Source: Aminithiophilus ramosus
Lineage (GTDB): Bacteria; Synergistota; Synergistia; Synergistales; Aminithiophilaceae
Length of the DNA: 64,000 nt
Direction of reading: 5' to 3'
Assembly: GCF_018069705.1 (NCBI RefSeq)
Contig: NZ_CP072943.1
Coordinates: forward strand, 1,415,260-1,479,259
The notes beneath the pieces are model-generated. The model made no database searches. It saw only the letters and a list, made by a program, of their open reading frames with translations, and was not told where the DNA came from. Position 1 is the first letter of the stretch. The number at the start of each line of letters is the position of its first letter. Shown here piece by piece: positions 33,422 to 41,889 of the stretch. Made by a program: the position numbers and the translations under genes.

Positions 33422-33934
33422 ATGACCGACAACGAGAAACTCTTCAACAGCGGAATCCTGACGGAAAGCCGTCCGGGAGCGGAGCAGCCGCCCCTGTCCC
33501 TCTGGGAGGGGAAAAGAAACGGCCTGGTCCTCATCGAATGCCCCCAGCGCATCCCCTGCAACCCCTGCGCGTCGAGCTGCCCGACGGGAGCGATCCTCCC
33601 CTTCGAGGACATCAACGACACGCCGCGGATCGACTACGAGAAATGCATCGGCTGCGCCAAATGCGTGGCCATCTGCCCGGGCCTGGCCTGCTTCGTCGTG
33701 GACCTCACGGCAGGAGGCGAGGGCAGGGCTCTGATGAAGCTGCCCTACGAAATGCTTCCCCGCCCGGCCAAGGGGGAGGAAGTGGCCTGCCTGAACCGTG
33801 AGGGTGCGGAAGTGTCCCGCGGCACGGTGAGGGCCGTCACGGAGCCACTGAAAGACCGTACGATCGTCGTCCACGTCGACGTGCCCCGTGACCTGGTGAG
33901 CGTCATCCGAGCCATCAAGGTGGTGAAGAAGTGA
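33422..33934 (+). CDS. 4Fe-4S ferredoxin-type electron-transfer subunit
   Basis: 170-aa protein with two iron-sulfur motifs: IPCNPCASSCPTGAI and CIGCAKCVAICPGLAC. Between them is a PRIDYEKC linker. The C-terminal 80 residues are beta-rich and resemble nothing I recognise. It starts 4 nt after the FAD subunit and overlaps the Bfd-like gene by 1 nt, so it belongs to the same complex and probably hands electrons to a ferredoxin pool. Confidence 0.82.
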   Translation: MTDNEKLFNSGILTESRPGAEQPPLSLWEGKRNGLVLIECPQRIPCNPCASSCPTGAILPFEDINDTPRIDYEKCIGCAKCVAICPGLACFVVDLTAGGEGRALMKLPYEMLPRPAKGEEVACLNREGAEVSRGTVRAVTEPLKDRTIVVHVDVPRDLVSVIRAIKVVKK

Positions 33935-34206
33935 TGGAAAAGGAAATCGTCGTCTGTCGCTGCGAAGAAGTGACGATGGAGGAGATCCGCAAGTGGATCG
34001 ACAGGGGCTACGACAGCTTTGACGAGCTGAAGCGGGTTCTGCGCGTCGGCATGGGGCCCTGTCAGGGCCGGGGCTGCCGGGACATCATCCTCAAGGAGAT
34101 CGCTCGGGCCAGGAACGTTCCCGTCGAGTCCGTTCCCCCCGGAACCTTCAGGCCCCCCGCAAAGCCTATCAAATTGGGCATCCTGGCCGAAGGCGGTGAC
34201 AAGTGA
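33934..34206 (+). CDS. BFD-like [2Fe-2S]-binding protein
   Basis: 90-aa domain with VCRCEEVT (Cys-x-Cys) near the N-terminus and GMGPCQGRGCR (Cys-x4-Cys) in the middle, the four ligands of the bacterioferritin-associated-ferredoxin fold. ATG at 33934 overlaps the previous stop; the next gene overlaps its stop (ATGA). In dehydrogenases of this type the domain is often fused to the alpha subunit. Confidence 0.87.
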   Translation: MEKEIVVCRCEEVTMEEIRKWIDRGYDSFDELKRVLRVGMGPCQGRGCRDIILKEIARARNVPVESVPPGTFRPPAKPIKLGILAEGGDK

Positions 34207-35357
34207 TGACGTGGAAGACGAAGGCGGAAGCGGTTGTCGTCGGCGGTGGCGTTCAGGGGATGGCCACGGCCTACCACCTGGCCAAGATGGGAATGAAGGA
34301 TGTTGTCCTGCTCGAGAAGGGGACGGTCTGTTCCGGTTCGACGGGACGTTGCGGCGCCGGTATCCGGGCCCAGTGGGGCCTTGAGATGAACTGCCGTTTC
34401 GGACTGGCCTGTGTCGACCGGTTCGAACACCTCGCCGAAGAGCTGGGCATGGACGTGGGCCTCAACCAGGGCGGCTATCTGATGGTCGCCTACGAGGAGA
34501 GCGAGTTCGATCAGCTCAAGGCCAATATGGCCCTCCAGAACAGGCTGGGAATCACGACGCACGTCGTTTCCTACGACGAGGCCAGGGAGATCTGTCCCGG
34601 CCTTTCCGCAGCCGACGCCGTGGGCTTCACCTTCCACGCTCGTGATGGTCATGCCGATCCCTTCCTGACGACTTTCGCCTTTCAGGAGGCGGCCAAACGT
34701 CTCGGCGTGACGATCTACAAGAACACGGAGTGCACGGCTGTCCGCGTCGACTCGGGCCGTGTTGTCGGCGTCGATACGACCGGGGGGGCCATCGCCACGC
34801 CCATCGTCGTCAACGCCGCAGGTGGCTACTCCCAGTTCATTGCCAAAATGGCCGGCGTCGATATTCCCAACTACTCGGAGCGGCACGAGATCCTCATCAC
34901 CGAGCCCGTCGAGCCCGGCGTCTGCCCGCCCATGCTCATGAGTTTCTCCGGCAACTACTACATCCAGCAGCGGCCTCATGGCTCCATAATCGGCGGTTGC
35001 AGCCCCGAAGGGCATCCCGCCGATTACGAGCTGGGCAACAGCTGGGACTTCGTCGAGCAGATGTCGCGGACCATCACCAAGCTTCTTCCCCGGACCAAGG
35101 GAGTCCGCGTCGTCCGCCAGTGGTCGGGACTCTATAACATGACGCCCGACCGGGCTCCGATCATGGGTGAAGCCGATACGGTCAAGGGATTCTTCCTGAC
35201 CTGTGGCTATTCGGGACATGGCTTCATGTTCGGACCTGTCTCCGGTGATCTGATGGCCCAGCTCATCCTGACGGGCAAAACTGCCATCGACATCGAGCCC
35301 CTGCACTACAGAAGATTCGCCGAAGGCAAGCTGCTCATCGAGCCGGCCGTGGTCTAG
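34206..35357 (+). CDS. FAD-dependent oxidoreductase, DAO family (beta-like catalytic subunit)
   Basis: 383-aa D-amino-acid-oxidase-fold flavoprotein like the beta subunits of sarcosine oxidase and dye-linked L-proline dehydrogenase. FAD-binding GGGVQGMATAYHLA at residues 11-24, EKG with the substrate-side SGSTGRCGAGIR, and the C-terminal DRAPIMGEADTVKGFF followed by GYSGHGFMFGPVSG. It is the probable site of amino-acid oxidation, with electrons leaving through the four upstream proteins. Last gene before a terminator. Proline, sarcosine or another N-substituted amino acid are all possible substrates. Confidence 0.85.
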   Translation: MTWKTKAEAVVVGGGVQGMATAYHLAKMGMKDVVLLEKGTVCSGSTGRCGAGIRAQWGLEMNCRFGLACVDRFEHLAEELGMDVGLNQGGYLMVAYEESEFDQLKANMALQNRLGITTHVVSYDEAREICPGLSAADAVGFTFHARDGHADPFLTTFAFQEAAKRLGVTIYKNTECTAVRVDSGRVVGVDTTGGAIATPIVVNAAGGYSQFIAKMAGVDIPNYSERHEILITEPVEPGVCPPMLMSFSGNYYIQQRPHGSIIGGCSPEGHPADYELGNSWDFVEQMSRTITKLLPRTKGVRVVRQWSGLYNMTPDRAPIMGEADTVKGFFLTCGYSGHGFMFGPVSGDLMAQLILTGKTAIDIEPLHYRRFAEGKLLIEPAVV

Positions 35358-35388
35358 GCGTAGACTTAATTTGCTGAATAGTCAAATA

Positions 35389-35433
35389 AAAGAGGAGCCG
35401 GGGCGTCCTTGGGGGTCTCGGCTCCTCTTTTTC
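35389..35433 (+). terminator. Terminator of the dehydrogenase cluster
   Basis: Stem AAAGAGGAGCCG / CGGCTCCTCTTT, preceded by A-rich and followed by T-rich sequence. Confidence 0.87.
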
Positions 35434-35511
35434 TGCCTTTATAGTAGGACTTTCGAATCAAATTAACCTATGTTGTAGAAAAAAAGGCAGCTTTCAGCTC
35501 CGTGCCGGAGC

Positions 35512-35540
35512 TTGTGGTTGGTGAGCTTTGTAACTATAAT
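35512..35540 (+). promoter_or_regulatory. Probable promoter of korDABC
   Basis: A perfect TATAAT 17 bp downstream of TTGTGG (a weak -35), about 50 bp before the korD start. Confidence 0.5.
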
Positions 35541-35590
35541 CGCTGGGGAACAATTGTCGCTCTAAACCGTACTTTTCTTCGGGGAGGAAG

Positions 35591-35809
35591 GTGAGTTCAT
35601 TGGCAAAAAAGTTTCAGGTTACAATCCATGAGCCCTGGTGCAAGGGTTGCGGACTCTGTATCGCGCTCTGCCCCAAAAAGGTGCTTGAACTGAACGATCG
35701 GGTGAAGTGCGAGGCCGTTCGTGTGGAGGATTGCATCGGCTGTCGGCAGTGTGACAATATCTGCCCTGACCTGGCGGTGACTGTGAAGGAGCGTGAAGAG
35801 AATGCCTAA
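35591..35809 (+). CDS. korD: 2-oxoacid:ferredoxin oxidoreductase delta subunit (ferredoxin)
   Basis: 72-aa 2x[4Fe-4S] ferredoxin subunit with CKGCGLCIALCPK and CIGCRQCDNICPD. It passes electrons from the thiamine centre to external ferredoxin. GTG start 4 nt after GGAGG; a TTG nine bases further on is possible. It overlaps korA by 8 nt. Confidence 0.9.
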   Translation: MSSLAKKFQVTIHEPWCKGCGLCIALCPKKVLELNDRVKCEAVRVEDCIGCRQCDNICPDLAVTVKEREENA

Positions 35810-36935
35810 GGTCGCTTTCTGGCAGGGTAATGCCGCCATTGCCATGGGGGCCCTTGCCGCAGGCTGTCGGTTCTTCGGCGGCTATCCCATCACCCCCTCG
35901 TCTGAAATTGCCGAGGTCATGGCCGAAGAGCTGCCCAAGATCGGCGGCAAGTTCATCCAGATGGAGGACGAGATCGGCGGCATCGCCTCGGCCATAGGGG
36001 CTTCCATCTCCGGAGTCAAGGCCATGACGGCCACTTCGGGCCCCGGCTTCTCCCTCAAGCAGGAGAACCTCGGCTTGGCCTATATCGCCGAGATCCCTCT
36101 CGTCGTCGTCGACATCATGCGCGGCGGCCCTTCGACGGGGCTTCCCACGAAAGTCTCTCAGCAGGATGTCATGCAGGCCCGCTGGGGAACTCACGGTGAC
36201 CATGGCACCATCGCCTACGTTCCCTCTTCCGTCAAGGAGATGTATGAGCTCACCATCAAAGCCTTCAATATGGCCGAGCGGTTCCGTCAACCCGTCCTCA
36301 TTCTCGGCGACGAGATCATCGGCCACATGAGGGAGAAGGTTACGCTCGACGATGAAAGCAGCGTCCAGATCGTCAACCGCAAGGCTCCTAACGTCGCTCC
36401 GGAAGATTTTGTTCCCTACAAGGCCGACCCGGAAGACGATGTCCCCCCCATGGCCGATTTCGGCGGAGAGTACCGCTGGCATGTGACGGGCCTGACCCAC
36501 AACGACTGGGGTTTCCCCACGAATGACGCCGCTCCCATCGAGAAAAAAATGCTCCGTCTCATGCGGAAGATCGACCGTTTCCGCGACGATATCGTCAAAT
36601 TCGATACCTACGAGGCCGAAGACGCTGAGATTCTCATCGTTTCCTATGGCTCCGTCTCCCGCTCGGCCCTTCGCGCCGTCAGGGAGATGCGTGCCCAGGG
36701 CATCAAGGTCGGCCACTTCCGTCCCATCACCGTTTGGCCCTTCCCCGACAAGGAGCTTGAGGCCTATGCCTCGAAGGCGAAGCACATCGTCGTTCCCGAG
36801 CTCAACTGCGGACAGATGGTCCTGGAAGTCGAGAGAGCTGTTCACGGAAAATGTCCTGTCCACTTCAAGGGACTCGTAAACGGCGAGCTTTTCAAGCCCG
36901 CCGAGATCATTGCCGCCGTCAAGGAGGTGGCCTGA
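35802..36935 (+). CDS. korA: 2-oxoacid:ferredoxin oxidoreductase alpha subunit
   Basis: 377-aa pyrimidine/CoA-binding subunit. GYPITPSSEIAEVMA near residues 28-42 and MEDEIGGIASAIGAS are the conserved first-domain motifs; GPGFSLKQE follows; the C-terminal third has the domain-II pattern (SYGSVSRSALRAVREMR, VPELNCGQMVLEVER). The architecture (separate delta, alpha, beta, gamma genes in this order) is that of 2-oxoglutarate or branched-chain 2-oxoacid enzymes. With gdhA 500 bp downstream, 2-oxoglutarate to succinyl-CoA is the likeliest reaction, but a branched-chain substrate is not excluded. Confidence 0.9.
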   Translation: MPKVAFWQGNAAIAMGALAAGCRFFGGYPITPSSEIAEVMAEELPKIGGKFIQMEDEIGGIASAIGASISGVKAMTATSGPGFSLKQENLGLAYIAEIPLVVVDIMRGGPSTGLPTKVSQQDVMQARWGTHGDHGTIAYVPSSVKEMYELTIKAFNMAERFRQPVLILGDEIIGHMREKVTLDDESSVQIVNRKAPNVAPEDFVPYKADPEDDVPPMADFGGEYRWHVTGLTHNDWGFPTNDAAPIEKKMLRLMRKIDRFRDDIVKFDTYEAEDAEILIVSYGSVSRSALRAVREMRAQGIKVGHFRPITVWPFPDKELEAYASKAKHIVVPELNCGQMVLEVERAVHGKCPVHFKGLVNGELFKPAEIIAAVKEVA

Positions 36936-36936
36936 G

Positions 36937-37752
36937 ATGCCTCGTCCTGAAGTCCTGAGCTGGATCCGTCAGCAGTTTTTCCCCCACGTCTGGTGCCCTG
37001 GCTGTGGACATGGCATCATTATGCACGCCCTTCTACGCGCTCTTGTGGCTGAAGGCAAGGATCCCACCAAGACCGCTCTCTGCTCGGGAATCGGCTGTTC
37101 CAGCCGTCTTCCGGGCTACATCAACACCTGCACCGTCCACACGACTCACGGCCGCTCTCTCGCCTTCGCCACGGGCATCAAGCATGCCAAGCCGGAGCTG
37201 ACCGTTCTCGATGTCATGGGCGACGGCGACTGCTCTGCCATCGGAGGCAATCACTTCATCCACGCCTGCCGCCGCAACATCGACATCACGGCCATCGTCA
37301 TGAACAACAACATCTACGGAATGACGGGCGGTCAGGCCTCTCCCACGACGCCTGTGGGTTCTTATGCCACGACGACGCCCTACGGCGCCATCGATCCCAC
37401 TTTCGACATCTGCAAGCTCGCTGAAGGCGCCGGCGCCTCTTTCGTGGCTCGGAGCACCATTGCCAACCCCGTCCAGTGCGAGCAGCTGATCCGCAAGGGC
37501 ATTCAGAACAAGGGCTTCTCCGTCATTGAAATCGTCTCCAGCTGCCACACCCAGTACGGACGCAAGAACAAGCGCCGTCGTCCCATCGACAACATCAATT
37601 TCTTCAAAGAGAACGCCGTTCCCCTGGCCAAAGCCAAGACGATGACGGAGGAAGAGCTGGCCGGCAAGATCGTCACCGGAGAGTTTGTCAGCCGCCAGTC
37701 CCCTGAGTACACCGAGCAGTACCAGAAGCTGATCGACAGGGTAAGGGGGTAG
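36937..37752 (+). CDS. korB: 2-oxoacid:ferredoxin oxidoreductase beta subunit (TPP-binding)
   Basis: 271-aa thiamine-diphosphate subunit. CPGCGHGI and SGIGCSSR supply cluster and active-site cysteines; the TPP motif runs from GDGDCSAIGGNHF to MNNNIYGMTGGQ (residues about 93-128). It starts 1 nt after korA. The heavy use of C-ending codons suggests high expression. Confidence 0.93.
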   Translation: MPRPEVLSWIRQQFFPHVWCPGCGHGIIMHALLRALVAEGKDPTKTALCSGIGCSSRLPGYINTCTVHTTHGRSLAFATGIKHAKPELTVLDVMGDGDCSAIGGNHFIHACRRNIDITAIVMNNNIYGMTGGQASPTTPVGSYATTTPYGAIDPTFDICKLAEGAGASFVARSTIANPVQCEQLIRKGIQNKGFSVIEIVSSCHTQYGRKNKRRRPIDNINFFKENAVPLAKAKTMTEEELAGKIVTGEFVSRQSPEYTEQYQKLIDRVRG

Positions 37753-37758
37753 AGGAGA

Positions 37759-38307
37759 ATGAGCGAGCGCTACGAGATCCGTTTTGCCGGTTCCGGTGGC
37801 CAGGGCGTCATCCTCGCCTCCGTCATTGTTGGCGAGGCCGCTGCCCTTTTCGATGAGGGCTGGGATTCCGTTCAGAGTCAGTCCTACGGTCCTGAGGCCC
37901 GTGGGGGTTCCTGCAAGGCCGACGTCGTCCTCTCAAGGGGCGAAATCGACTATCCCAAGGCCGTTGCGCCGAGCCTCCAGGTCATCCTCACCCAGAAGGC
38001 CTGTGACGAGTACATCGGCGGAACCCAGCCGGGGGGCACTGTCATTCTGGACGACTTCTTCGTCACTGATGTGCCCAAAGTCGACGCCGAAGTTCACCTT
38101 CTCCCCATCGTCCGCACCGCCAGAGAAAAATTGGGCCGGGAACTTGTGACGAACATGGTTGCCCTCGGTGCGGCGGCCCGCGTCATGGAAAAAAAGATCA
38201 GCCTCAAGCCTGAAGCTGTCAAGGAGGCCATCCTCTCGCGCGTTCCCAAAGGCACGGAGGAGCTCAACTCGAAGGCCTTCGACGAAGGCTATTCGATGGT
38301 CGGCTGA
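37759..38307 (+). CDS. korC: 2-oxoacid:ferredoxin oxidoreductase gamma subunit
   Basis: 182-aa gamma subunit with the N-terminal FAGSGGQGVILASVIVGEAA motif and QSQSYGPEARGGSCKADV typical of KorC/PorC. Six nt after korB. It completes a four-subunit enzyme. Confidence 0.93.
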   Translation: MSERYEIRFAGSGGQGVILASVIVGEAAALFDEGWDSVQSQSYGPEARGGSCKADVVLSRGEIDYPKAVAPSLQVILTQKACDEYIGGTQPGGTVILDDFFVTDVPKVDAEVHLLPIVRTAREKLGRELVTNMVALGAAARVMEKKISLKPEAVKEAILSRVPKGTEELNSKAFDEGYSMVG

Positions 38308-38427
38308 AAAACCCCTGAACTGAACTGCTTGTCATTGTTCTTTCAGCGATAATGTGATATCCTTGTCAAAGGTGGACCAAGAGGGTTGTCATGGACAGCC
38401 CTCGATCGATTGAGGAGGGGTTTTGAT

Positions 38428-39705
38428 ATGTCCGTGGAAAAGCGTACCTCGACTAACGTTCTCCTCGACACGGCTCTCAAGAATTTCTACGGCGCCGCTG
38501 CCGAAATGGGTCTGGAAGACGGGCTCGTCGAGATCCTGAGCCGGTCCGAACGGAAAGTCTGCGTCTCCATTCCCGTTGAACTCGACGACGGCACCATCCG
38601 CGTCTTCGACGGTTTCCGCGTTCTCCACTCGTCGGCTCTCGGCCCCGGCAAGGGCGGTGTCCGCTTCCACCCCGACGTCTGCGTCGATGAGTGTGAAGCC
38701 CTTGCTTTCATGATGACCTGGAAATGCTCCCTCGCCGGCATCCCCTACGGCGGAGGCAAGGGCGGCGTTTCCTGCGACCCGCTTGAGCTCTCTCCGAGGG
38801 AGAAGGAGCGCATTGCCCGCACCTTCGCCGCTCGGATCGAGCCCTTCGTCGGCGCCTGGACTGACGTGCCCGCTCCTGACGTGAACACCGGCGGACCGGA
38901 GATGATCTGGTTCATGGACACTATCAGCAAAATGCGTGGTCGCCTCGAACCGGCCATCTTCACCGGCAAGCCCATCTCCCTCTGGGGATCGAAGGGTCGC
39001 ACGGCCGCCACGGGACTGGGTGTCGCCACCTGCGCCATGGAGCTTCTGAAGGTCCTGGGCAAGCCTGTCAAGGATGCGACCGTCGCCGTTCAGGGCTTCG
39101 GCAATGTCGGAACCTATGCGGCCAAGGTCCTTTCCGAGGCTGGAGCTAAGGTTGTCGGCGTCAGCGATATCACGGGTACCTACTTCTGCAAGGATGGTTT
39201 GGACATTGCCAAGGCCATGGCCCACGTGAGCAATCATCCCAAGAAACTCCTCGAGGGATACCAGCAGGCCGGTCTGGAGAAGTTGCCTCTGGCCGATGTC
39301 CTTTTCCTCGACGTCGATGTCCTGTTGCCCTGCGCTCTCGAGGGCGCCATCAACGCTAAGAATGCCGACATGGTCAAGGCCACTTTTATCGTCGAAGGCG
39401 CTAACGGCCCCGTCACGCCTGAGGCCGATGCCGTTCTCGATGCCAAGGGAATTCTGATCGTTCCTGACTTCCTCGCCAACAGCGGCGGTGTCGTGGGCTC
39501 CTACTTCGAGTGGTGCCAGGACCTTGCCGGCTTCTTCTGGACTGAGGAGGAGTACAACGAGAGACTCCTGCGGATCATGCGCGACAATTTCCACCGCGTC
39601 TGGGAGTACTCTCAGGAGAAGAGCATCAAGATGCGTCGTGCCGCTTTCATGGTCGCCATCAAGCGCGTTGCCGACGCTGTCCGCATGCGCGGCATCTTCC
39701 TCTAG
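38428..39705 (+). CDS. gdhA: Glutamate dehydrogenase
   Basis: Oxidative deamination of glutamate to 2-oxoglutarate with NAD(P)+. 425 aa. GPGKGGVRFHPDV and GGGKGGVSCDP hold the substrate and catalytic lysines, PAPDVNTGGPEM the conserved Asp, and GFGNVGTYAAKVL the nucleotide fold. The ATG at 38428 follows GAGGAGGGG by 8 nt; the frame is open 14 codons further up but without an RBS. It is separated from korC by about 120 bp that include a GATAAT box (38363-38368) and so may have its own promoter. Product feeds korABCD. Confidence 0.95.
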   Translation: MSVEKRTSTNVLLDTALKNFYGAAAEMGLEDGLVEILSRSERKVCVSIPVELDDGTIRVFDGFRVLHSSALGPGKGGVRFHPDVCVDECEALAFMMTWKCSLAGIPYGGGKGGVSCDPLELSPREKERIARTFAARIEPFVGAWTDVPAPDVNTGGPEMIWFMDTISKMRGRLEPAIFTGKPISLWGSKGRTAATGLGVATCAMELLKVLGKPVKDATVAVQGFGNVGTYAAKVLSEAGAKVVGVSDITGTYFCKDGLDIAKAMAHVSNHPKKLLEGYQQAGLEKLPLADVLFLDVDVLLPCALEGAINAKNADMVKATFIVEGANGPVTPEADAVLDAKGILIVPDFLANSGGVVGSYFEWCQDLAGFFWTEEEYNERLLRIMRDNFHRVWEYSQEKSIKMRRAAFMVAIKRVADAVRMRGIFL

Positions 39706-39721
39706 ACATCTCCCTCAGCGA

Positions 39722-39760
39722 AGAAGAGAGGGGCAGGCGCAGCCTGCCCCTCTCTTCTTC
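39722..39760 (+). terminator. Terminator after gdhA
   Basis: Perfect 16-bp inverted repeat (GAAGAGAGGGGCAGGC and its complement) with a GCA loop; the T-rich part is inside the stem, so it may also act on the opposite strand. Confidence 0.8.
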
Positions 39761-39803
39761 GCGTCTTTCGTGAGGAGTAACCTTTTCAAGGAGGTGAGAC
39801 TCG

Positions 39804-41177
39804 ATGCCCCTTCAGGGAGAAACGCGGCTGCTCCGTGCCCGTGGCGTCAACAGCGAAGGCGACGGGCTCTGTGATTGCGACGATGGCCTGGTCGTCTTTG
39901 TCCCCATGATGTTGCCGGGAGAGGAAGCTCTCGTGCGCCTTGTCAAGGTCAAGCGCTCCTATGGAATCGGCAAGGTGCTGGAATCGAAGGCCGTCAGTCC
40001 AGAGCGGGTCACGCCCTTCTGTCCCTGGTTTGGCAAATGCGGAGGCTGTCGCCTCCAGCACGGAAGCTATTCCCTTCAGCTTGAGATCAAAGAGGGTTTG
40101 CTTCTGGATGCCATGATGCGTCTGGGCGGGTTCCTACGGGAAAACATCCCCCTCCGCCCCTGTGTCCCCTCTCCCCGGCAGAGACACTACAGAAACAAGG
40201 CCTCTTTCCCGATCCAATCCTTCCGAGGTGTCGTCACCCCCGGTTTTTTCCAGAGAGACAGTCATCACCTGATTCCCGTAGACCGTTGTCCCCTGATAGA
40301 CCCCTCGCTGGAAGAGCTGATGAAGGTCTTTCGTGAAACGCTGCCGACTCTTTCCCTTCGTGCTTACGATGAACGCAGCCAAAGGGGGAGTCTCCGTCAC
40401 GTCCTTCTTCGCAAAGGCAGTCATTCCGGCCAGGGAGCGGTCCTGCTCGTCCTTAAAGAGCGGCCTTCGTCGGCCCTTTTCGACGAACTACGCGTCTTTG
40501 CGAGGAAAACGCGGGCCCGCTTCCCCCTTTTTTCCTCCTGGGCGATCAACATCCATCCCGATCCTGGCAACGTCATCATTGGTTCCAGAACGTTGCCTCT
40601 CTCCGGAGCTCCCTACATAGAGGAACGATTGGGGAAATACGTCTTTCGCATGGACCTGACGGCCTTTTTCCAGGTCAATTCCTCTCAGGCCGAAAATCTT
40701 TATGAAAGCGTGAAGGCCTCCCTGGGACAGGAGGAAAAAGGCGATATCCTAGAGCTCTACAGCGGCGTCGGCAGCCTCACGGCCTATCTGGCCTCGACTG
40801 GACGCCGCGTAACTGCCGTCGAATCATGGGAGCCATCGTCGCGCAGTCTGGAACATAACATGAAAAGCAATGCCGTGAAAAACGTCTCCGTCTTCAGAGG
40901 CAGGGCTGAGGACTACTGTTCGACAGGTGTACTTCCTCCCTTCCGAACGGTCGTTCTCGATCCTCCCCGGAGCGGCAGTACTCCCGAAGTGATCGCTGCC
41001 ATCAGTCGCCTTTCCCCGCTGGAGATTCTCTATATCTCTTGCAATCCGGCGACTCTTGCCCGAGACCTCCGAAGCTTCGTCGATACCGGCTATCGGCTGA
41101 TCTCTCTGACCCCCTTCGATCTTTTTCCTCAGACGGCTCATGTCGAAACCCTCGCAATCCTGAAACGGACCCGGTGA
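39804..41177 (+). CDS. rlmD: 23S rRNA (uracil-5-)-methyltransferase RlmD/RumA family
   Basis: 457-aa SAM-dependent m5U methyltransferase. N-terminal TRAM-like RNA-binding domain (residues about 1-55), a [4Fe-4S] cysteine group in CPWFGKCGGCRLQHGSY (about 72-88), SAM motif LELYSGVGSLTAYLA (about 315-330), and the catalytic Cys in SCNPATLARDL. ATG follows AAGGAGGTGA. RlmD, RlmCD and TrmA-like specificities cannot be separated from sequence alone. Confidence 0.88.
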   Translation: MPLQGETRLLRARGVNSEGDGLCDCDDGLVVFVPMMLPGEEALVRLVKVKRSYGIGKVLESKAVSPERVTPFCPWFGKCGGCRLQHGSYSLQLEIKEGLLLDAMMRLGGFLRENIPLRPCVPSPRQRHYRNKASFPIQSFRGVVTPGFFQRDSHHLIPVDRCPLIDPSLEELMKVFRETLPTLSLRAYDERSQRGSLRHVLLRKGSHSGQGAVLLVLKERPSSALFDELRVFARKTRARFPLFSSWAINIHPDPGNVIIGSRTLPLSGAPYIEERLGKYVFRMDLTAFFQVNSSQAENLYESVKASLGQEEKGDILELYSGVGSLTAYLASTGRRVTAVESWEPSSRSLEHNMKSNAVKNVSVFRGRAEDYCSTGVLPPFRTVVLDPPRSGSTPEVIAAISRLSPLEILYISCNPATLARDLRSFVDTGYRLISLTPFDLFPQTAHVETLAILKRTR

Positions 41178-41192
41178 AATGAGGCTGGGCCG

Positions 41193-41221
41193 TTGCCAAA
41201 GAGGGCGCAGCTCGCTATACT
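41193..41221 (+). promoter_or_regulatory. tRNA-Gly promoter
   Basis: TTGCCA, 17-bp spacer, TATACT, ending 14 bp before the tRNA. Confidence 0.7.
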
Positions 41222-41235
41222 ACATGGCGTTACAG

Positions 41236-41310
41236 GCGGACATAGCTCAGTGGTAGAGCATCGGCTTCCCAAGCCGAGGGTCGCGGGTTCGAATCCCGTT
41301 GTCCGCTCCA
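41236..41310 (+). tRNA. tRNA-Gly (CCC)
   Basis: Acceptor GCGGACA/TGTCCGC, anticodon loop TTCCCAA, T-loop GGTTCGAATCC, encoded CCA. Confidence 0.95.
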
Positions 41311-41322
41311 AATCCGACAGAG

Positions 41323-41343
41323 AAGGGGCGCAAGCCCCTTTTA
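41323..41343 (+). terminator. Terminator after tRNA-Gly
   Basis: Stem AAGGGGC/GCCCCTT with a GCAA tetraloop followed by TTTAT. Confidence 0.85.
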
Positions 41344-41355
41344 TCATAGGGACAT

Positions 41356-41399
41356 CTCCTGCCTTCTGAGCCAGCTAGGTGACGCAGGAGCTTTTTTTT
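41356..41399 (+). terminator. Second terminator before the V-ATPase operon
   Basis: Stem CTCCTGC/GCAGGAG with a long loop, followed by a run of eight T. Confidence 0.65.
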
Positions 41400-41462
41400 A
41401 GGTAAAATATCCAGAATTTTCCATTTGATCTTCGTCTTCTTGCTGAATAAGCCTTGTTAAAA

Positions 41463-41491
41463 TTGACACATTACCGGCATGCCTATACAAT
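41463..41491 (+). promoter_or_regulatory. Promoter of the V-ATPase operon
   Basis: Consensus TTGACA, 17-bp spacer, TACAAT, giving a leader of about 60 nt. No other promoter was recognised within the nine-gene operon. Confidence 0.82.
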
Positions 41492-41556
41492 GCGGAGGGG
41501 ATGTATTTCGGTAATGGCATGACAGCCGATTTATCCCATCGGAAGGAGGACTGGCG

Positions 41557-41889
41557 ATGAGTTTCAATGTAGCAGACGAGATCCGTTCAGCCGAGGAAGA
41601 AGCCCGACAGATTCTCTCTACGGCCAAGGCGGAAGCGGCGAAAGTCCTTGCGGAGGCCAGAGCCACGGCGGAGAAGACGATACAGGAGGCCAAACAGCAC
41701 TCGCACAGAAAGATGACCGAGGAAGTTCAGCGCTTGGAAGCGGATGCAGAGTTGAAAGCGACAGAAATGATTGATAAGGGAAAGCAGGATGCCAGGGCTT
41801 TCGTAGAATCCCACCAGGCCCGAGTAGAGGCGGTTTCCGTCTGGATCGGTGATGAGGTGGTGAAGCGATATGGCGATAGCATCCTTTAA
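41557..41889 (+). CDS. V-type ATPase subunit H/G (peripheral stalk)
   Basis: 110-aa, nearly all-helical Ala/Glu-rich coiled coil (EEARQILSTAKAEAAKVLAE), as in archaeal AhaH and bacterial NtpF. It pairs with subunit E to form the peripheral stalk joining the catalytic head to subunit I. ATG after AAGGAGG. It overlaps the subunit I start by 20 nt. Confidence 0.85.
   Translation: MSFNVADEIRSAEEEARQILSTAKAEAAKVLAEARATAEKTIQEAKQHSHRKMTEEVQRLEADAELKATEMIDKGKQDARAFVESHQARVEAVSVWIGDEVVKRYGDSIL

Noticed and set aside
38331-38368. A full sigma-70 promoter before gdhA
   Set aside because: GATAAT is present, but TTGTCA is only 26 bp upstream of it, leaving a non-standard spacing; recorded in the gene entry but not as a feature.
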